A DNA stretch of 64,000 nt, from positions 6,631,501 to 6,695,500 of the forward strand of contig NC_134680.1 of NCBI RefSeq assembly GCF_024713945.1, given 5' to 3'. Below the pieces are notes generated by a model. It was given only the letters and a program-made list of their open reading frames with translations, did not search any database and was not told the DNA's origin. Positions 22,740-37,304 of this stretch are shown here, piece by piece; position 1 is the first letter of the stretch; each line of letters opens with the position of its first letter. The position numbers and the translations under genes were made by a program. The stretch is from Dermatophagoides farinae. Lineage: Eukaryota; Arthropoda; Arachnida; Sarcoptiformes; Pyroglyphidae.

Positions 22740-25700
22740 ATGCCTAAAAATAATAAAATATCATCATCAAATAAACAACAACAGCCTGCATTTGAAAATG
22801 CAGCGCTTGCATTCGTTTATAAATCATTGAGTAAGTTTGTTTGTTTTTTTTTTGTAAATTCAAAAACTAAAAACGATCATTTTTTCCATTTTAGATCGTG
22901 ATCCAAATAAAAGAAAAATTAAACCCGTTGAAAGTATATTGTCAATGGACGATGATCTTGGTGATAGTGAAAGTGATGATAGTGATTATAATCCACCCGG
23001 AAATGTTGACGACGATGATGTTGAAATTGATTCCGATGATGGTGATGGTGATCAACAACAAATGAATTCGAAATCAACAATAAATCATAATAATAATAAG
23101 AATAGTAAAAAATCTAATAAATCGAAATCTCAAACATCAAAAGTATTGCAAAATGAAAACCATGATAATGATGGTGATTCATCGTCATCTTCTTCATCGA
23201 ATGAAACTGATGATTCCGATTCCGATGATGATGATGATGGTTCTGATGAAGATGGAGAATCATCTTCAGAAGATGATGATGAAGAAGACGACGAGAATAT
23301 AAATGGTTCGAAATTGAAAACAAAAAATAAATTGCTCAATCAATCATCATCGAAATTATCACCAAAATCTAGTCAACGTGATCATCATGCTACGAATTCA
23401 AATTCTCAATCAACAAATGATATAGAAATGGCGAATAATTATCGTAAAATACTTATATGTTCAGTTTGTTTGGGTGAACAATCACTTGCTGATGATGAAT
23501 TGGTTGAATGTGATGCATGTGGTATTACGGTGCATGAATTATGTTATGGTATACAAGCTGATGATACGGAATCAATACATTCGAATGCATCATCTGCATC
23601 AACAGAACCTTGGTTTTGTGATCCATGTAAAGCGGGTGTAAAACAACCACTTTGTGAATTATGTCCAACTCAAGGTGGTATTTATAAAATTACCGACAAT
23701 GGAAGGTATGTTGTGTTTGATGGATAAAAAAAATTGAATTTGATCTAATAACCGATTATTGTTTATTGGATGTATATATAGATGGGTCCATATGGTATGT
23801 GCATTATATACACAAGGCGTAACATTTGCTGATCCAGAAAAATTTCGTGGACCAAATTTATCACATATACAATTCAATCATTGGGGTTCAAAAATCTGTA
23901 TGCTATGTGAAGATGAAAATTTTGCACAAACCGGTGTTTGTATACGTTGTGATGCTGGATTTTGTAAAACAAATTTTCATGTAACATGTGCACAACGTCA
24001 AGGCCTTTTAACCGAAATTCGTTCAACGGAACCTGGAGAAATGCTCGATCCATACATTGCTTATTGTCGATTACATTCGGAGAGGCAAATGGCTAAAAAG
24101 AAACGACAAAATTATTTAGCGTTATTAGCTCGACATCGATATTTATTGAAACAACAACATTCAAATCGACGAATCGAAGATTCTATTACCAATGGTCGAA
24201 CATTGAATAAGCTATTTATACAAAGGGAAAAATTTCGTAGAAATTTTCAATCAATTGGAAATACACAAAATGGTAAAATTATTATTATATACAAAGTCAA
24301 TGGTTTTTTTTAACACTTTTCACTTTTTGTTTGTTCTAGTTTTAACCAAACGAACACCACGATTATTGGATGCTTCACCATCGGCAATGCGTCGTTTAAT
24401 GAATCGTTGTGAATTGGCTGGTTTTTCCATTGGTAGAGAATCATTTTTAATTCAAGAAGAAATGAATGATATATGCCGTAAATGGTATATACCACCGGCA
24501 TTTTCAATTGAATATGTTAGCTATTATCATGGTAAGATTATCTGGATGATCCATTCATGTTTTTGTTTCATTTATTTTTATTGCTTTTGTAGATCGTAAT
24601 AGACGGGTAGCAAAAATGCAAGAACAATCACATGAGCTTATTGAAGAAAATAAACGATTGAATGATATTGAAGCCAAACAATTTGCTAAATATAATAAGG
24701 TAATTTTTTTCACTCCCTTTTAAAGATATGTCAATTTTTCTAATTATCAATCAATCTATATTTGTGTAGTTATTGAAAAAACATGAACAACTCAAAACAT
24801 CCAATGAATTATTACGACAAAAAATTCGTCGATATTTAGCTGCATTAAGCTGGTTTCGACCACCACCACCACAATCATCTAAGACGGCAAATTTAATAAA
24901 TGATGAAATGAGACGAATCAAATTATTAAAAATTGGTCAACAAATAATGTCATTACCTGAAATGCTCAACACAAATGACGAACAACAGCAGCAACAAAAA
25001 CAAAATTCCAATGGATTGGCCAATGCCAATGATAATGGTGCCAACACATCATCCACTGCTTTAAATAAATCATTTAATGGAAAAAATTCATCCGCTTCTG
25101 GATCAAAGTCTTCAAAATCAATAACAACCACAAATATTGTAAATGAATTTCAAATGAAAAAATGTGCAACATGTAAAAAATCCAAAGAACCACATATGAT
25201 GGCATTATGTGATTCATGTAATCTTTATTATCATCTACATTGTTTGGATCCACCATTACGACGAATGCCAAAGAAAACACGTTTCGGTGGTTGGCAATGT
25301 TCTAATTGTACCGAAAATGAAGAACAACAAACCAATGATGACGTTATTGAAATTGATGATGATGATAATGAAGATGTTGTTGATCAACAAGCAAACAATA
25401 AATGTAATGGAACAATGTCCACGTCAACCAATGATGATTCGATGGCTGATACTTCACAGCAACAATCATCATCGACGACGAAGAATAATATGGTTAAGAA
25501 AACACGTAGAGGTTTACGTGAAAATCCCAAAATGGTTACAAAATATGCTGATTATGATGAATCATCGAATCCAGCATTATCATCATCAAATCGTAAGCGA
25601 CAGAATAAAAAACGCTCAATATTATCACCGCCACCATCTCAATCAATATCAGCATCACCATCACCAGTTGCAGCAGCAGCAGCTGTAGTAGAAAATTCTT

Positions 25701-26548
25701 CATCATCAAATTCAATCAATAATAGTATTCGTCGTGGACGGAAATATAAACCACCGCCACCACCATCCAATACTTTAGAATCATCATCATCATCACCAGT
25801 TCCAACAACAATCATTCCTGTTGCAAAAGCAACAACACCTACTACTGTTACCAAGTGTTCAGCAAGCCATCAAAATTCATCACCATCATCGACAAAATCA
25901 TTATTATCATCACAATCAACAACAACATCGATAGCGGCCATTCCATCCACCACCACAATAACAACAACACCGACAACTGTTACGGTTGGTCGAAAACGTA
26001 AACAAACAGAAGCATCATCCATTCTATTAAATACTAGTAATAGTAGCAATAATATAGTTGATCAATCAAAATCAGTGAAAAAAACTCGTCAACATGATGG
26101 TAGACTGTGCAATAAAAATGAAAAATCCAAACAGCAGCAGCAGGTGATTGTAAAAAAGGAAATTATCGATACAAACGATAATGTAGTATCTTCAGATTCT
26201 TCATCGATTGAACAATCGGCATTAACAATTGATGATAATCCATGTAGAAATTCCAATGAAACAACGATACCACAGCCTACAACTGCGGCAACAATAGCTG
26301 CAACAGTTGATGATATTAGTACCGTATTGAATGATATTATTTTGTTGGAAGAAGAAGAAGCACAGAATCAGCAGCAACAGCAAAAACAACAACAACGACA
26401 ACCAAAAATTAAGCAAGAAATCGACACTACAACAATAACAGTCAAAGATGAAATGGTAGATGATGTCAAGGAAGAGCCGGACGATTTTTTGGATGAAACA
26501 ACAAAACCTAATTCCACAGAATTTAATGACGATGAGGATTATGACTGA
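22740..26548 (+). CDS. PHF14: PHD finger protein 14-like chromatin reader
   Basis: Six exons (22740-22830, 22895-23705, 23782-24272, 24340-24531, 24593-24699, 24770-26548) give 1156 residues. The order matches vertebrate PHF14: an NRDPNKRKIKPVESIL N-terminus, a D/E/S-rich acidic region, PHD1 (ICSVCLGEQSLADDELVEC ... STEPWFCDPCKAG), an extended PHD (CELCPTQGGIYK, RWVHMVCALYTQGV, CDAGFCKTNFHVTCAQRQG), a coiled coil (QEQSHELIEENKRLND), and a C-terminal PHD (KCATCKKSKEPHMMALCD ... LHCLDPPLRRMPKKT). Such proteins read histone H3 tails in the nucleus. The second C-terminal PHD of vertebrate PHF14 is not seen; a long S/T/Q-rich tail replaces it. The start is the first ATG, ten bases after a purine tract. 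Confidence 0.92.
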
Positions 26549-27045
26549 TAATCATCATGTGTTTATTTTATTGATTTTTTTCACCATCGATCCTTTCATT
26601 CCTCATGTGTCCATATCTGGCCGCTGCATAAAATTTGGCCAAATTATTCTTAATATCATCCATCAATCATTAATCCATTTAAACATGTTTTTTTCTTTTT
26701 TTTTTATTTCATCTCATTCTCTATCCATATTCTTCGGATAAATTCATCTGATTGTATTTTTTTTTTTTTTTTTTGTCATTTTATATAAGTGACAAATTAT
26801 TATTGATAAAAAAAAAATTTTAAAAGCAAAAAACTTTTGAAAAATTTCCATGTGTTCAAAAGATGGCAGCACTTGTTCTATTGATTTTTAAAATTCGAAT
26901 ATTTTTTTTCTTTTTATAATATTCGAAATTATCAATTGAATTGTGTGGTTGGAATATAAAATTTCGGAAATTCAATACAAAATTAAGATTTGAATCTCAC
27001 GTTTCTATTGAAACGAACGAACGATCAATCAATCAATCGATAATA
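26549..27045. other. Spacer after PHF14-like gene with GATGGCAGC motif
   Basis: 497 bp of poly-T/A with one clear non-repetitive word, TCAAAAGATGGCAGCACTTG at 26856-26875. It is near-identical to the copies at 13891 and 55281 and probably belongs to the promoter of the gene at 27046. Confidence 0.45.
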
Positions 27046-27639
27046 ATGATAATGATTATATCGAATCAAACAACAACGACAACAACAACACTTGAATATC
27101 TATGGCCAACATTATCAACAACACCAACGACAGTAACAACGACGACGGTGAAAAAATATGAATACGATTATGTATCGACTACTACTTCTAGTGACACAAT
27201 CAATGGATTAAATGACCCCGATGATGATGGTTGGACAATATTGACCGGTATATTTATACTTTTATGTGTTCTCATACCAATGACATTATTGACACTTGGA
27301 ATTATATTGTATAATACACAAAATTTTGATAAAATACGTTCAAAAACATTAATGTTTAAATCTTCGGATACATTTAAAACATTTAGTAATCTACCAACAT
27401 TATCATCATCATCAGTAAAATCATCGAAATCGACAAAAGATCGATCAAAAAAATTGATCAGATATCCATTTAAACATGAAAATTATCGAAAATCATCAAC
27501 ATCATCGGCAACAAACTCATTGTTGACACCATCATCAACATTGACAATTAGTGGAACGAAAAGAAAATCATCAAAACGATCAAATATACCATTATTTTCA
27601 ACAGCATTGCCACAAACAGCAAAGAAACGACGCTTATGA
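27046..27639 (+). CDS. Orphan single-pass membrane protein
   Basis: An intronless frame of 197 residues from the first ATG (MIMIISNQTT). It has a T-rich, probably O-glycosylated extracellular N-terminus of about 70 residues, one strong membrane segment (ILTGIFILLCVLIPMTLLTL near residues 77-96) and a K/S-rich cytoplasmic tail with basic clusters (KRKSSKRS, AKKRRL at the end). The lack of a cleavable leader suggests a type III orientation. No family is recognised. It could be a small adhesion or scaffold protein, but nothing in the sequence fixes a role. Confidence 0.6.
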   Translation: MIMIISNQTTTTTTTLEYLWPTLSTTPTTVTTTTVKKYEYDYVSTTTSSDTINGLNDPDDDGWTILTGIFILLCVLIPMTLLTLGIILYNTQNFDKIRSKTLMFKSSDTFKTFSNLPTLSSSSVKSSKSTKDRSKKLIRYPFKHENYRKSSTSSATNSLLTPSSTLTISGTKRKSSKRSNIPLFSTALPQTAKKRRL

Positions 27640-29030
27640 AAAGCATTCAATTAGATAAATGCGTTGGTGGCAACAACATTTTTTTCCATCTCTCTCTCTC
27701 TCTCATCAAATGATAATTGTCTCAAAAATTTTTAAAAATTTCAAAAACATCATATTATTGCTACATAAATAAATAAATAAATCAAAAAAATCATTACAGC
27801 TTTTTTTATGATTTTGCAACATTACATTACATCAACAATCGTCATGATCAAATTAGGACAATCTAAATGAAATTGATTTTCCGGATATTACACAAACACC
27901 ACTATATCATCAACGTCGCCTACACATACACATAAAATTGATTCACATCTGCCATTCTATTCCTATATATGTGGTGGCCATATAGCAACTTTATTGACTC
28001 CAGGTGAATTTATCATGAATGATGATGACAAAAAAAAACATCCGTTAACCTTTTTTTATTTATTTATTTGTACATTATGCACAGGATGAAAAAAAATTGA
28101 TTAGTTGAGGATTGAAAATTGACAATCACACAATCATGTGTTGAATATTCACGTCTTTCAACTGCTCAAATGAATCCAAAAATAACTTTTTTTTCTGACT
28201 AATTTCCGTCATTTGGAGAAAAAAAATCGACCAAGAATTTGATGAGAGATCATTGACCACTTATTTATTTTTCACCGAATGTATATTTTTATGATGATGT
28301 GAATTATAGCAAATATATGACAGACAATTGTACCGTGTGACCTCTAGCGGTCAATTTTTTCAATTTGATTCATTCTGTTGTTTTTGCATGTGTTCGCTGT
28401 TGTTGTTGGTGGTGGTGGTGTGTGTGCATTTAATAATTCATTCATTTCTCGATCGATACATCGAAATAACCGAAATCAGCAATTAAACAATCAATCAATC
28501 GTCGATCAACAATAACAACAATCGAATAAAATTCATCAAATTCACCTATTGAAGTGGTTTTGTTTTCTATCTGTTACTCTCTCGTATTTGAGATTTATTT
28601 AAAAAATTTCTTTTTCTCGTCTTGCTGTTGTTACACATGCACGTGAATTGAATTGTTATCGGCTCTTTTTTCCCATCAACATCATCATCATCATGCAGAC
28701 ATAAACAGACAAATCTATGGCAGTTTTTGGGCAAAACTAAAAAAAAAAAATGAATTGAAAACCTTGAACATTTTTGAAATGATTGCCTATTGCATTGTGT
28801 GCGTATATTATATATCTGAATGATAATAATGTCGATGTTGATGATGATTATTGCATGAACAAAGATGGTAATATTTTCTTTTTTTTTGGTGAATCATTTT
28901 TTTCCTCATGATTTAAAAAGTTTTCAATGTTTGTTTTTGTTTAGTTTTCGATTCTTATTGAATTCGACATGCTGATGATGATGATGATGATGAATCAACA
29001 GAAAAACAACAATTCCACGTTATTGATTTG
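27640..29030. other. Spacer before Popeye-domain gene
   Basis: About 1.4 kb, mostly low complexity. A possible leader intron lies at 28874-28943 (GATG|GTAATA ... TTTGTTTAG). Downstream of its acceptor a short ATG-rich upstream frame (ATGCTGATGATGATG) ends before the main start. A CTCTAGCGGTCA word at about 28341 resembles the boundary motif seen elsewhere. No coding gene is seen. Confidence 0.45.
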
Positions 29031-30270
29031 ATGCGTATTCCTGTCAAAAAAAAAAACGAAAATCAAATTCAAAAAATCATTGTCAATCTACACAGAAATC
29101 TTACCCAACGAAAAAAAATGATGATGAATTCAACAGCAGCATTGAATCAATTATTTCAAGGTTTTGGAAAAAATATCAATTTTGTTCCATGTACCGATTG
29201 GAATGGACCACATCATATTTTTTTACAATTTGCCAATTTTTTCATTTTTATTGGCCTTTTTTTCAGTTCAACAAGCATCTATTCACTGCTGTTTCTTCGT
29301 TCAATGCTTCTGTCAGCAAATCTGATTACATTGTTATGGATTTGGCTGGTATCCTGTTCTTCGGATTTATTATTCTGGAATTCGTTGTTTGCATTGATTA
29401 ATTTTACTCATATGATTATTATTTTCTGTAAACTTCATCCATTCATCAGGTAATTTTGATCGCCGAGAATTATTCAGTTTTTAAAACATTAATTTTTTCT
29501 GTTTTTTTGTTTTCAGGTTTCCACATGAAGTTGAAATGGCATATAGAAATCTATTTCGTCCACTCGGTGTGTCACGTTATGATTTTAAACGTCTTTATTC
29601 TTGTACTCGAACCATACAGATATTGAAACCGAAAGATATTTATGCAATGGAAAATGAAACATTAATTGATAAATTATCTTTGCTACTATCTGGTCGTGTA
29701 TCGGTAGTACGTAATGGCCACACATGTCATATAATTGATTGTTATCAATTTCTTGAATCACCTGAATGGTTTGGCATGAATACTTCGGATACTTATCAGG
29801 TATCATTCATAGCATTAGAAGAATCACAATTACTTGTTTGGAATCGTGATAAATTGAAATTATCGATTAGTTCTGATCGTTATCTTCAAACAATACTTGA
29901 TCATATACTTGGAAAAGATATTGTGAAGAAATTAATGCTCTCATTGGATATTGATGTCGTGGGACAGATAAGTGGATTGTCATCAGCGAATAATTCGGAA
30001 AAGACAAAATTAATGCATCACCTTCATAATCATCAAATTCTTTCATTGAATAATATTAAAAGTAAGTGATGCATAAAATGTGAAGAATTTTTATTTTAAA
30101 TTTTTTTTTCTGTTTTAGACTCATCACAATGTTTTTGGAATCTATCATCATCATTAAATACAATGGCTAACGATTCTTCATCCGTGGCTACTGCTAACAA
30201 TGAATCTGCACCAATTCTATCACAATTGGCCAATAATAATTATCATCATCCACAAGAAACGACTTTATAA
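29031..30270 (+). CDS. POPDC: Popeye domain-containing protein
   Basis: Three exons, 29031-29449, 29517-30061 and 30119-30270, give 371 residues. Popeye proteins are three-pass plasma-membrane proteins whose cytosolic domain binds cAMP and tunes ion channels and membrane traffic in muscle. Seen here: CTDWNGPHHIFLQFANFFIF leading into three membrane segments, then the Popeye domain with NLFRPLGVSRYDFKRLYSC, LSLLLSGRVSVVRNGHTCH and the two cAMP-pocket motifs in variant form: ESPEW (family DSPE) near residue 218 and YQVSFIA (family FQVT). An ILGKDIVKKLMLSLD helix follows. The start could also be the ATG cluster about 30 codons downstream (MMMNSTAALNQ). The S/N-rich tail is species-specific. Confidence 0.92.
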
Positions 30271-30283
30271 AGTTCAATAGTCA

Positions 30284-30868
30284 TCATTCATTTTTTATCG
30301 ATCGATGATAATGATAATGATAACCACAAGCAACGTTTAAAAATTGATCCAACCGTTTAGAAATGATAAAATGAAGTAAATCTTGACAAGCATATAGAAT
30401 GAATACGAGCATTATTTCGATTTTTTCAGCCTTTTTATCTAAAAATGAATTCAACATGGTTATTTTAATTTATAAAACAGAAAAAAATAATCACTTACCA
30501 TCATCATAAGCAATGAATATTTGTTGTAAAAGCAAATAGAATACTTTTATTGCCACAATAATAGCCATTAATAATTGAAAGAAACGATAAAATTTCAATT
30601 TTTCAATTGCCAACAAATAACATTGTATGGTGGATTCTTTGGCAATTTTGTATAAATTTTTTCTTGTAAATATTATCGATATTAATATCATACAATTCAA
30701 TATGAACATATACCAATAGAATAATCGATTGAAATTGAGATGATAATCAATCAACAATGTATCGATCATTGTAATCATTATCGATATGAATATTGATAAT
30801 GATGAACAAATAAATAATAAGATTAATAATTTATTCAATGTTTGATATAATTTTTGTTTCGATGACAT
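30284..30868 (-). CDS. Orphan multi-pass membrane protein (about 4 TM)
   Basis: Two exons, 30499-30868 and 30284-30438, join in phase 1 (GATG|GTAAGTG ... TTTTTAG|AT) over a 60-bp intron and give 174 residues. There are three strong hydrophobic segments (LLILLFICSSLSIFISIMIT, YWYMFILNCMILISIIF, FFQLLMAIIVAIKVFYLLL) and a weaker fourth in exon 2 (IMLVFILYACQDLLHFII), with a histidine-rich C-terminus. Read without splicing, the first exon would end in the donor. No tetraspanin CCG motif is present, and no family is recognised. The stop lies 13 bp from the stop of the Popeye gene on the other strand, so the two 3' UTRs must overlap. Confidence 0.65.
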
Positions 30869-31717
30869 TTTTTTTTCTTGTATTAAAACTTTGACAAAAT
30901 TTTTGGTGATTTAAAATTTTGATTTTGATCTGTTTTTTTTAAATTTACAAAAATTCTGATTTTCGAAAATTCGAATTATTTTTTTCTTGAATGTACGTAC
31001 TTTGTGAATTTGATTGGAAATTCTCGATTTTTATTCAACAACAACATCGTCTGATACTTGTTCTGGTGGTGGTGTTATTTTCTCTCTTTTTTTTTACCAA
31101 TTGATAAATTGAGTTCACCAAATAACCAATCGATTTTTGATTGATTTGACATCGACAGAAAAAAATCTATTCGCTGACGTTCTACATCTCTATTGTCGTT
31201 TGTTTTTTATTTTTATTGCCTGTTGTTTTCCACTTGTCCACTGTGGTTCAATCAATTCGCCCAACTTTAAAAATAAAAATTCTTTCACCATCACATATGC
31301 AGATGATTTTTGTCATTTCCAATCAGATTGAACATTTATCGGATTCAAAATTTTCATAGTTTTTTTTGTTGTGTGTTTTCGTCATGAAATCCTAAATCAT
31401 CATCAATCATAAAATAACGATCAAATACGACTATTACCTCCTTGGTAACCAAACAACAACAACAACAATAAAAATTTTATATCAATTCATCATTGATAAT
31501 TTAAATTTGATTACGTGTTCTTTTCAACAAGGAAAAAAAACATGTTGATCATACATGTTTATTATCAATAAAATTGTGTGTGTGTGATGTGTTTATATTC
31601 AACAAAATACTAAAATTTCTTGACATATTAATTAATCAAATCTTAGAATATTCAACATTCGATTAGAATTCGAATTTTTTTTTCGAATCATCCTCTTCAT
31701 AATAAATCCATAAAATT
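30869..31717. other. Divergent spacer, orphan 4-TM gene (-) and GH47 gene (+)
   Basis: About 850 bp of AT-rich sequence. The small open frame at 31137-31331 is not supported by splice sites or a plausible protein. It probably holds both promoters. Confidence 0.5.
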
Positions 31718-33957
<2,240 letters not shown>

Positions 33958-35180
33958 TGAAACCGAATAAAAAAAAATTCATCCGGTAATCATCATTGGT
34001 GCCTGAAAAAATTTTTGGACAGTAGGAGAAAATCGAAACCAAAAAAAAAAAGAAGAAATCATTTTTTTGTTATCATGTACAATTGAATTTTTAAAACAAG
34101 AAAAAAATGTTCAAACCTCTCTCTTATTATTTCATGTACATAGTGATATATCGTTATTTTTAAAATTTTTCTTTTCTCTTTTTAATTATCTAAATAATTA
34201 TTAAACAAATTATTACTAGCATGGAACATGGCTTCCCCGCATTAAGTACACAGTGCAAGCATTTGCAGAGTGTAAAAGCATTTTCAGTTACGGTTAAGCG
34301 ACATAGACTATAGTAGTAGATTATGCAAAATTTCATCAATTTCATTGATTTAAACATGAATTTATCGACAACAGTCGTTTATCGTGTAGATTTTTTCCGT
34401 TTGAAAATACAATAATTTTCCATAAAAAACTGTCACATATCAATTAGAATGATGGATACATATACCACTGTTAAGGTCATTGTAAAGGTTATGCTTAATA
34501 AATTGCTCTTTCTCCGATTTTTCTCAATAGGGAGGGCTTATAATCATTTTATTCAATGGGTTAATTTTGACCTGTTGATTTAAATGGTTCCTCCCTTTAA
34601 ATAAATTCTAAAATGAAAGGTTTTGTTGCACACTTTGAAATGAAAAAAAAAATTAAATTGTCATCAATGAATGTCTGCCATCTATCGATTTGTAATTCAG
34701 AATTATCACATGTGATGTTTTCATTTTTGTTTTGTTGAATTTTGCAATATAATTTCCATTTTTTTTTAAATTTAAATTTGTTGCGCAATATTTTCACCAT
34801 GCACAGACTGAGAGATGACCTAAAAAAGAAAATAATTCATCGTCATCATCATTAACATTGGATCGATTAAATCGATCAATCCAATAACAACTGCAAAAAC
34901 AATGAAAAATAATGATTGTGGAAAATAAACTAATTTATTATTTATATTTTGGTTTCGAAATTTCTTTCTTGTTTCTGGTTATGGCTGGAATCCACACAAT
35001 CAATCCAAGTTTAGTGATAAAAAAAAGATGTCGATGATATCAATATCGAATATATCAAATTTTTTTCTCTACTTTTCCAAGTGTGTGCTTTAGATTAAAA
35101 TCATTGATTTTTTTTCTTTTGTTTTGACGATAATGATGAAATTGTTTTCATTAATTAATAATAATCAGTGATCATCAAAA
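33958..35180. other. Spacer with a non-repetitive island
   Basis: The first 240 bases and the last 500 are ordinary AT-rich, repeat-like spacer. Between about 34220 and 34620 the base composition changes: words such as GAACATGGCTTCCCCGCATT and GGGAGGGC/CCTCCC occur without microsatellites. No open frame, tRNA shape or snRNA signature could be made out. GTCTGCCATCTATCGATT at 34673-34690 resembles the boundary motif found around NDOR1. Confidence 0.45.
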
Positions 35181-37200
35181 ATGGTACTCGATACATTCCA
35201 CATTGATTTGATTAATCAATCAAATGAAACTTTATATTTTTATCGACAATTTACAAATTGTTACAAGGTATTTGTAAATGTTGATGAAAATTTAATGATT
35301 AATGATGATCACCATCTCTTAATCAATAGTGTCCTTTGATATTGAAAACATCTATCCATCCTGGTCAGAAACGTAGCATTGAACTTCGTAGCTATTTTAC
35401 ACAAGCATTCGCTATTAGCCATAATAATGATACATTTTGGTTGCCTCGAAATGATTCCTGTAATGATCCAACAACATCGGATTGTACTTCCATTCAAACC
35501 ATAGATGCACGTGATAAATCACGTTATCAACTTTTGTAAGAAACTTTTTGTTTTTAATTAATTTGAATTTTTTTATTTATTTTTTCAAAAAAATTAATAG
35601 AATTAATAGCCAACAAAATTGTCATATTGAAATGTTGGAATCCGGAGAAAATCAATGGATACCGGCCATGATTGTTATTGTTGTATATTTGGTCGCTATA
35701 TTTTCATTGATTTATGGACATCAATATATTGTGAGAATATGGAAAAATTTTTTGAATCGTCATCATTCATCATCACCGCCATCGACGCTTGCACGTAATA
35801 ATACAGAATCACCAACATTTCATACGGAACCGATACCATCGATACAACGTCATCGTTTCCATTCAATTGATGCATTTAGAGGGTAATGAAATTTTTATTT
35901 TTATGAATAATCGATTGATCATTTTGATTATTTTACAGTATGGCAATCATGTTAATGATATTCGTAAATTATGGCGCCGGTCAATATAAATCATTGCAAC
36001 ACGTGCCATGGGATGGTTTCCATTTGGCCGATGTGGTATTTCCATTTTTCATTTTTGCAATGGGAATGTCTATTGCTGTTAGTTTTAAAAATATTCAAAG
36101 AATCAATGATAATCGTTATCAAATAATCGATCGGATCGTTAGACGTTCGATTAAGTTATTCGTATTGGGTATTATTGTCAATTCTATTGGTGCCGGTAAT
36201 TATTGTAATAACTGATGATGATTATTATTCAAAAATTATTCAATTTTTCTATTCTAGCCGATATTGGAACAATAAGAATACCAGGAGTGCTACAACGATT
36301 TGCTTTATCATATGGAATCGTTGCCACCGTACAATTAGTCACGGTTAATCTGATCAGTAGTACAATAATGCCAAGATGTTTAAATTGTATAAAATTATGG
36401 CCACAATATGCATTGGCATTGATTATGATATTGATATATGGATATTTATCATTCGGTTGGAGATTTGATCCAAATTGTCCAATTGGTTATACTGGACCTG
36501 GTGGTTTATCCGATAATGTTTCGTATCCATTCTGTATTGGAGGGGCTGCTCATCGTATTGATCAATTATTATTTACAAGAAATCATTGTTATCGTGGAAA
36601 TTTTGCCGGCATTCTATTTGATCAAGGTTATTTCAATCTATGGCATGATCCAGAAGGTCTGTTAGGTACAACTAATTCAATTGTATTGACAATCATTGGT
36701 CTACAAGTTGGTCATACTGTTTTACATAATGTACAACCATGGGCTCGTTTTCGACGTTTTATTAATATGATTGCATTTTTGGGTAGGTTTTTTGAATCAA
36801 TTTTTTGTTTTTTTAAATTAATTTTTTATTACTTTTTCCACATCAAGCACTGACGACCATCATTTCGGTATATGGATTGAAAATTTCAATCAATAAAAAT
36901 TTATGGTCCATTAGTTTCGTAACATTTAATGGATGTTTAGCCACCATCGTGTTTGCCATTCTTCATTATCTTATTGATTTGAAACGAATATGGCCAATGG
37001 GTAAACCATTGAATTATCCTGGACAAAATTCTATTGCATTATATTTAGGACATGAAATTGCTAACGATATGTTACCATTTAAATTGGCCAATTCATATTC
37101 CACACATTGGCAATATTTGGCACAGAATTTATTTGCCGTTACTATTTGGCTGTGGATTTCCTATTGGCTGGCCATTAATGATATTTTCATTAAAGTTTAA
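35181..37200 (+). CDS. HGSNAT: Heparan-alpha-glucosaminide N-acetyltransferase
   Basis: Six exons (35181-35267, 35330-35535, 35601-35882, 35939-36195, 36258-36782, 36848-37200) give 569 residues. The enzyme moves acetyl from cytosolic acetyl-CoA across the lysosomal membrane onto heparan sulfate glucosamine during degradation. Seen: luminal N-terminal domain with NCYKCP, first TM AMIVIVVYLVAIFSLIYG, then the signature HSIDAFRGMAIMLMIFVNYG, HVPWDGFHLADVVFPFFIF carrying the active-site histidine, RIPGVLQRFALSY, DPEGLLGTTNSIVLTIIGLQ and C-terminal PGQNSIALYLGHE, about 11 TM segments in all. No cleavable leader is visible; human HGSNAT start choice is also debated. Exon 3 has two in-phase acceptors nine bases apart (35600 and 35609). 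Confidence 0.93.
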
Positions 37201-37304
37201 TCAATCAATCATTCTCGAGCTTTGTTTTATGATTTAATTTTTTTTTTGTTGATGAAAAATAAATATACAAATGATGATGATTCGAAGAAAACAATTTTGA
37301 TTAT

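Noticed and set aside
34231-34330. snRNA-like GAACATGGCTTCCCCGCATT stretch
   Set aside because: It does not fit U6 (no ACGATACAGAGAA box) or other spliceosomal RNAs, and no box C/D or H/ACA pair was found by eye. Kept only as an unexplained island.
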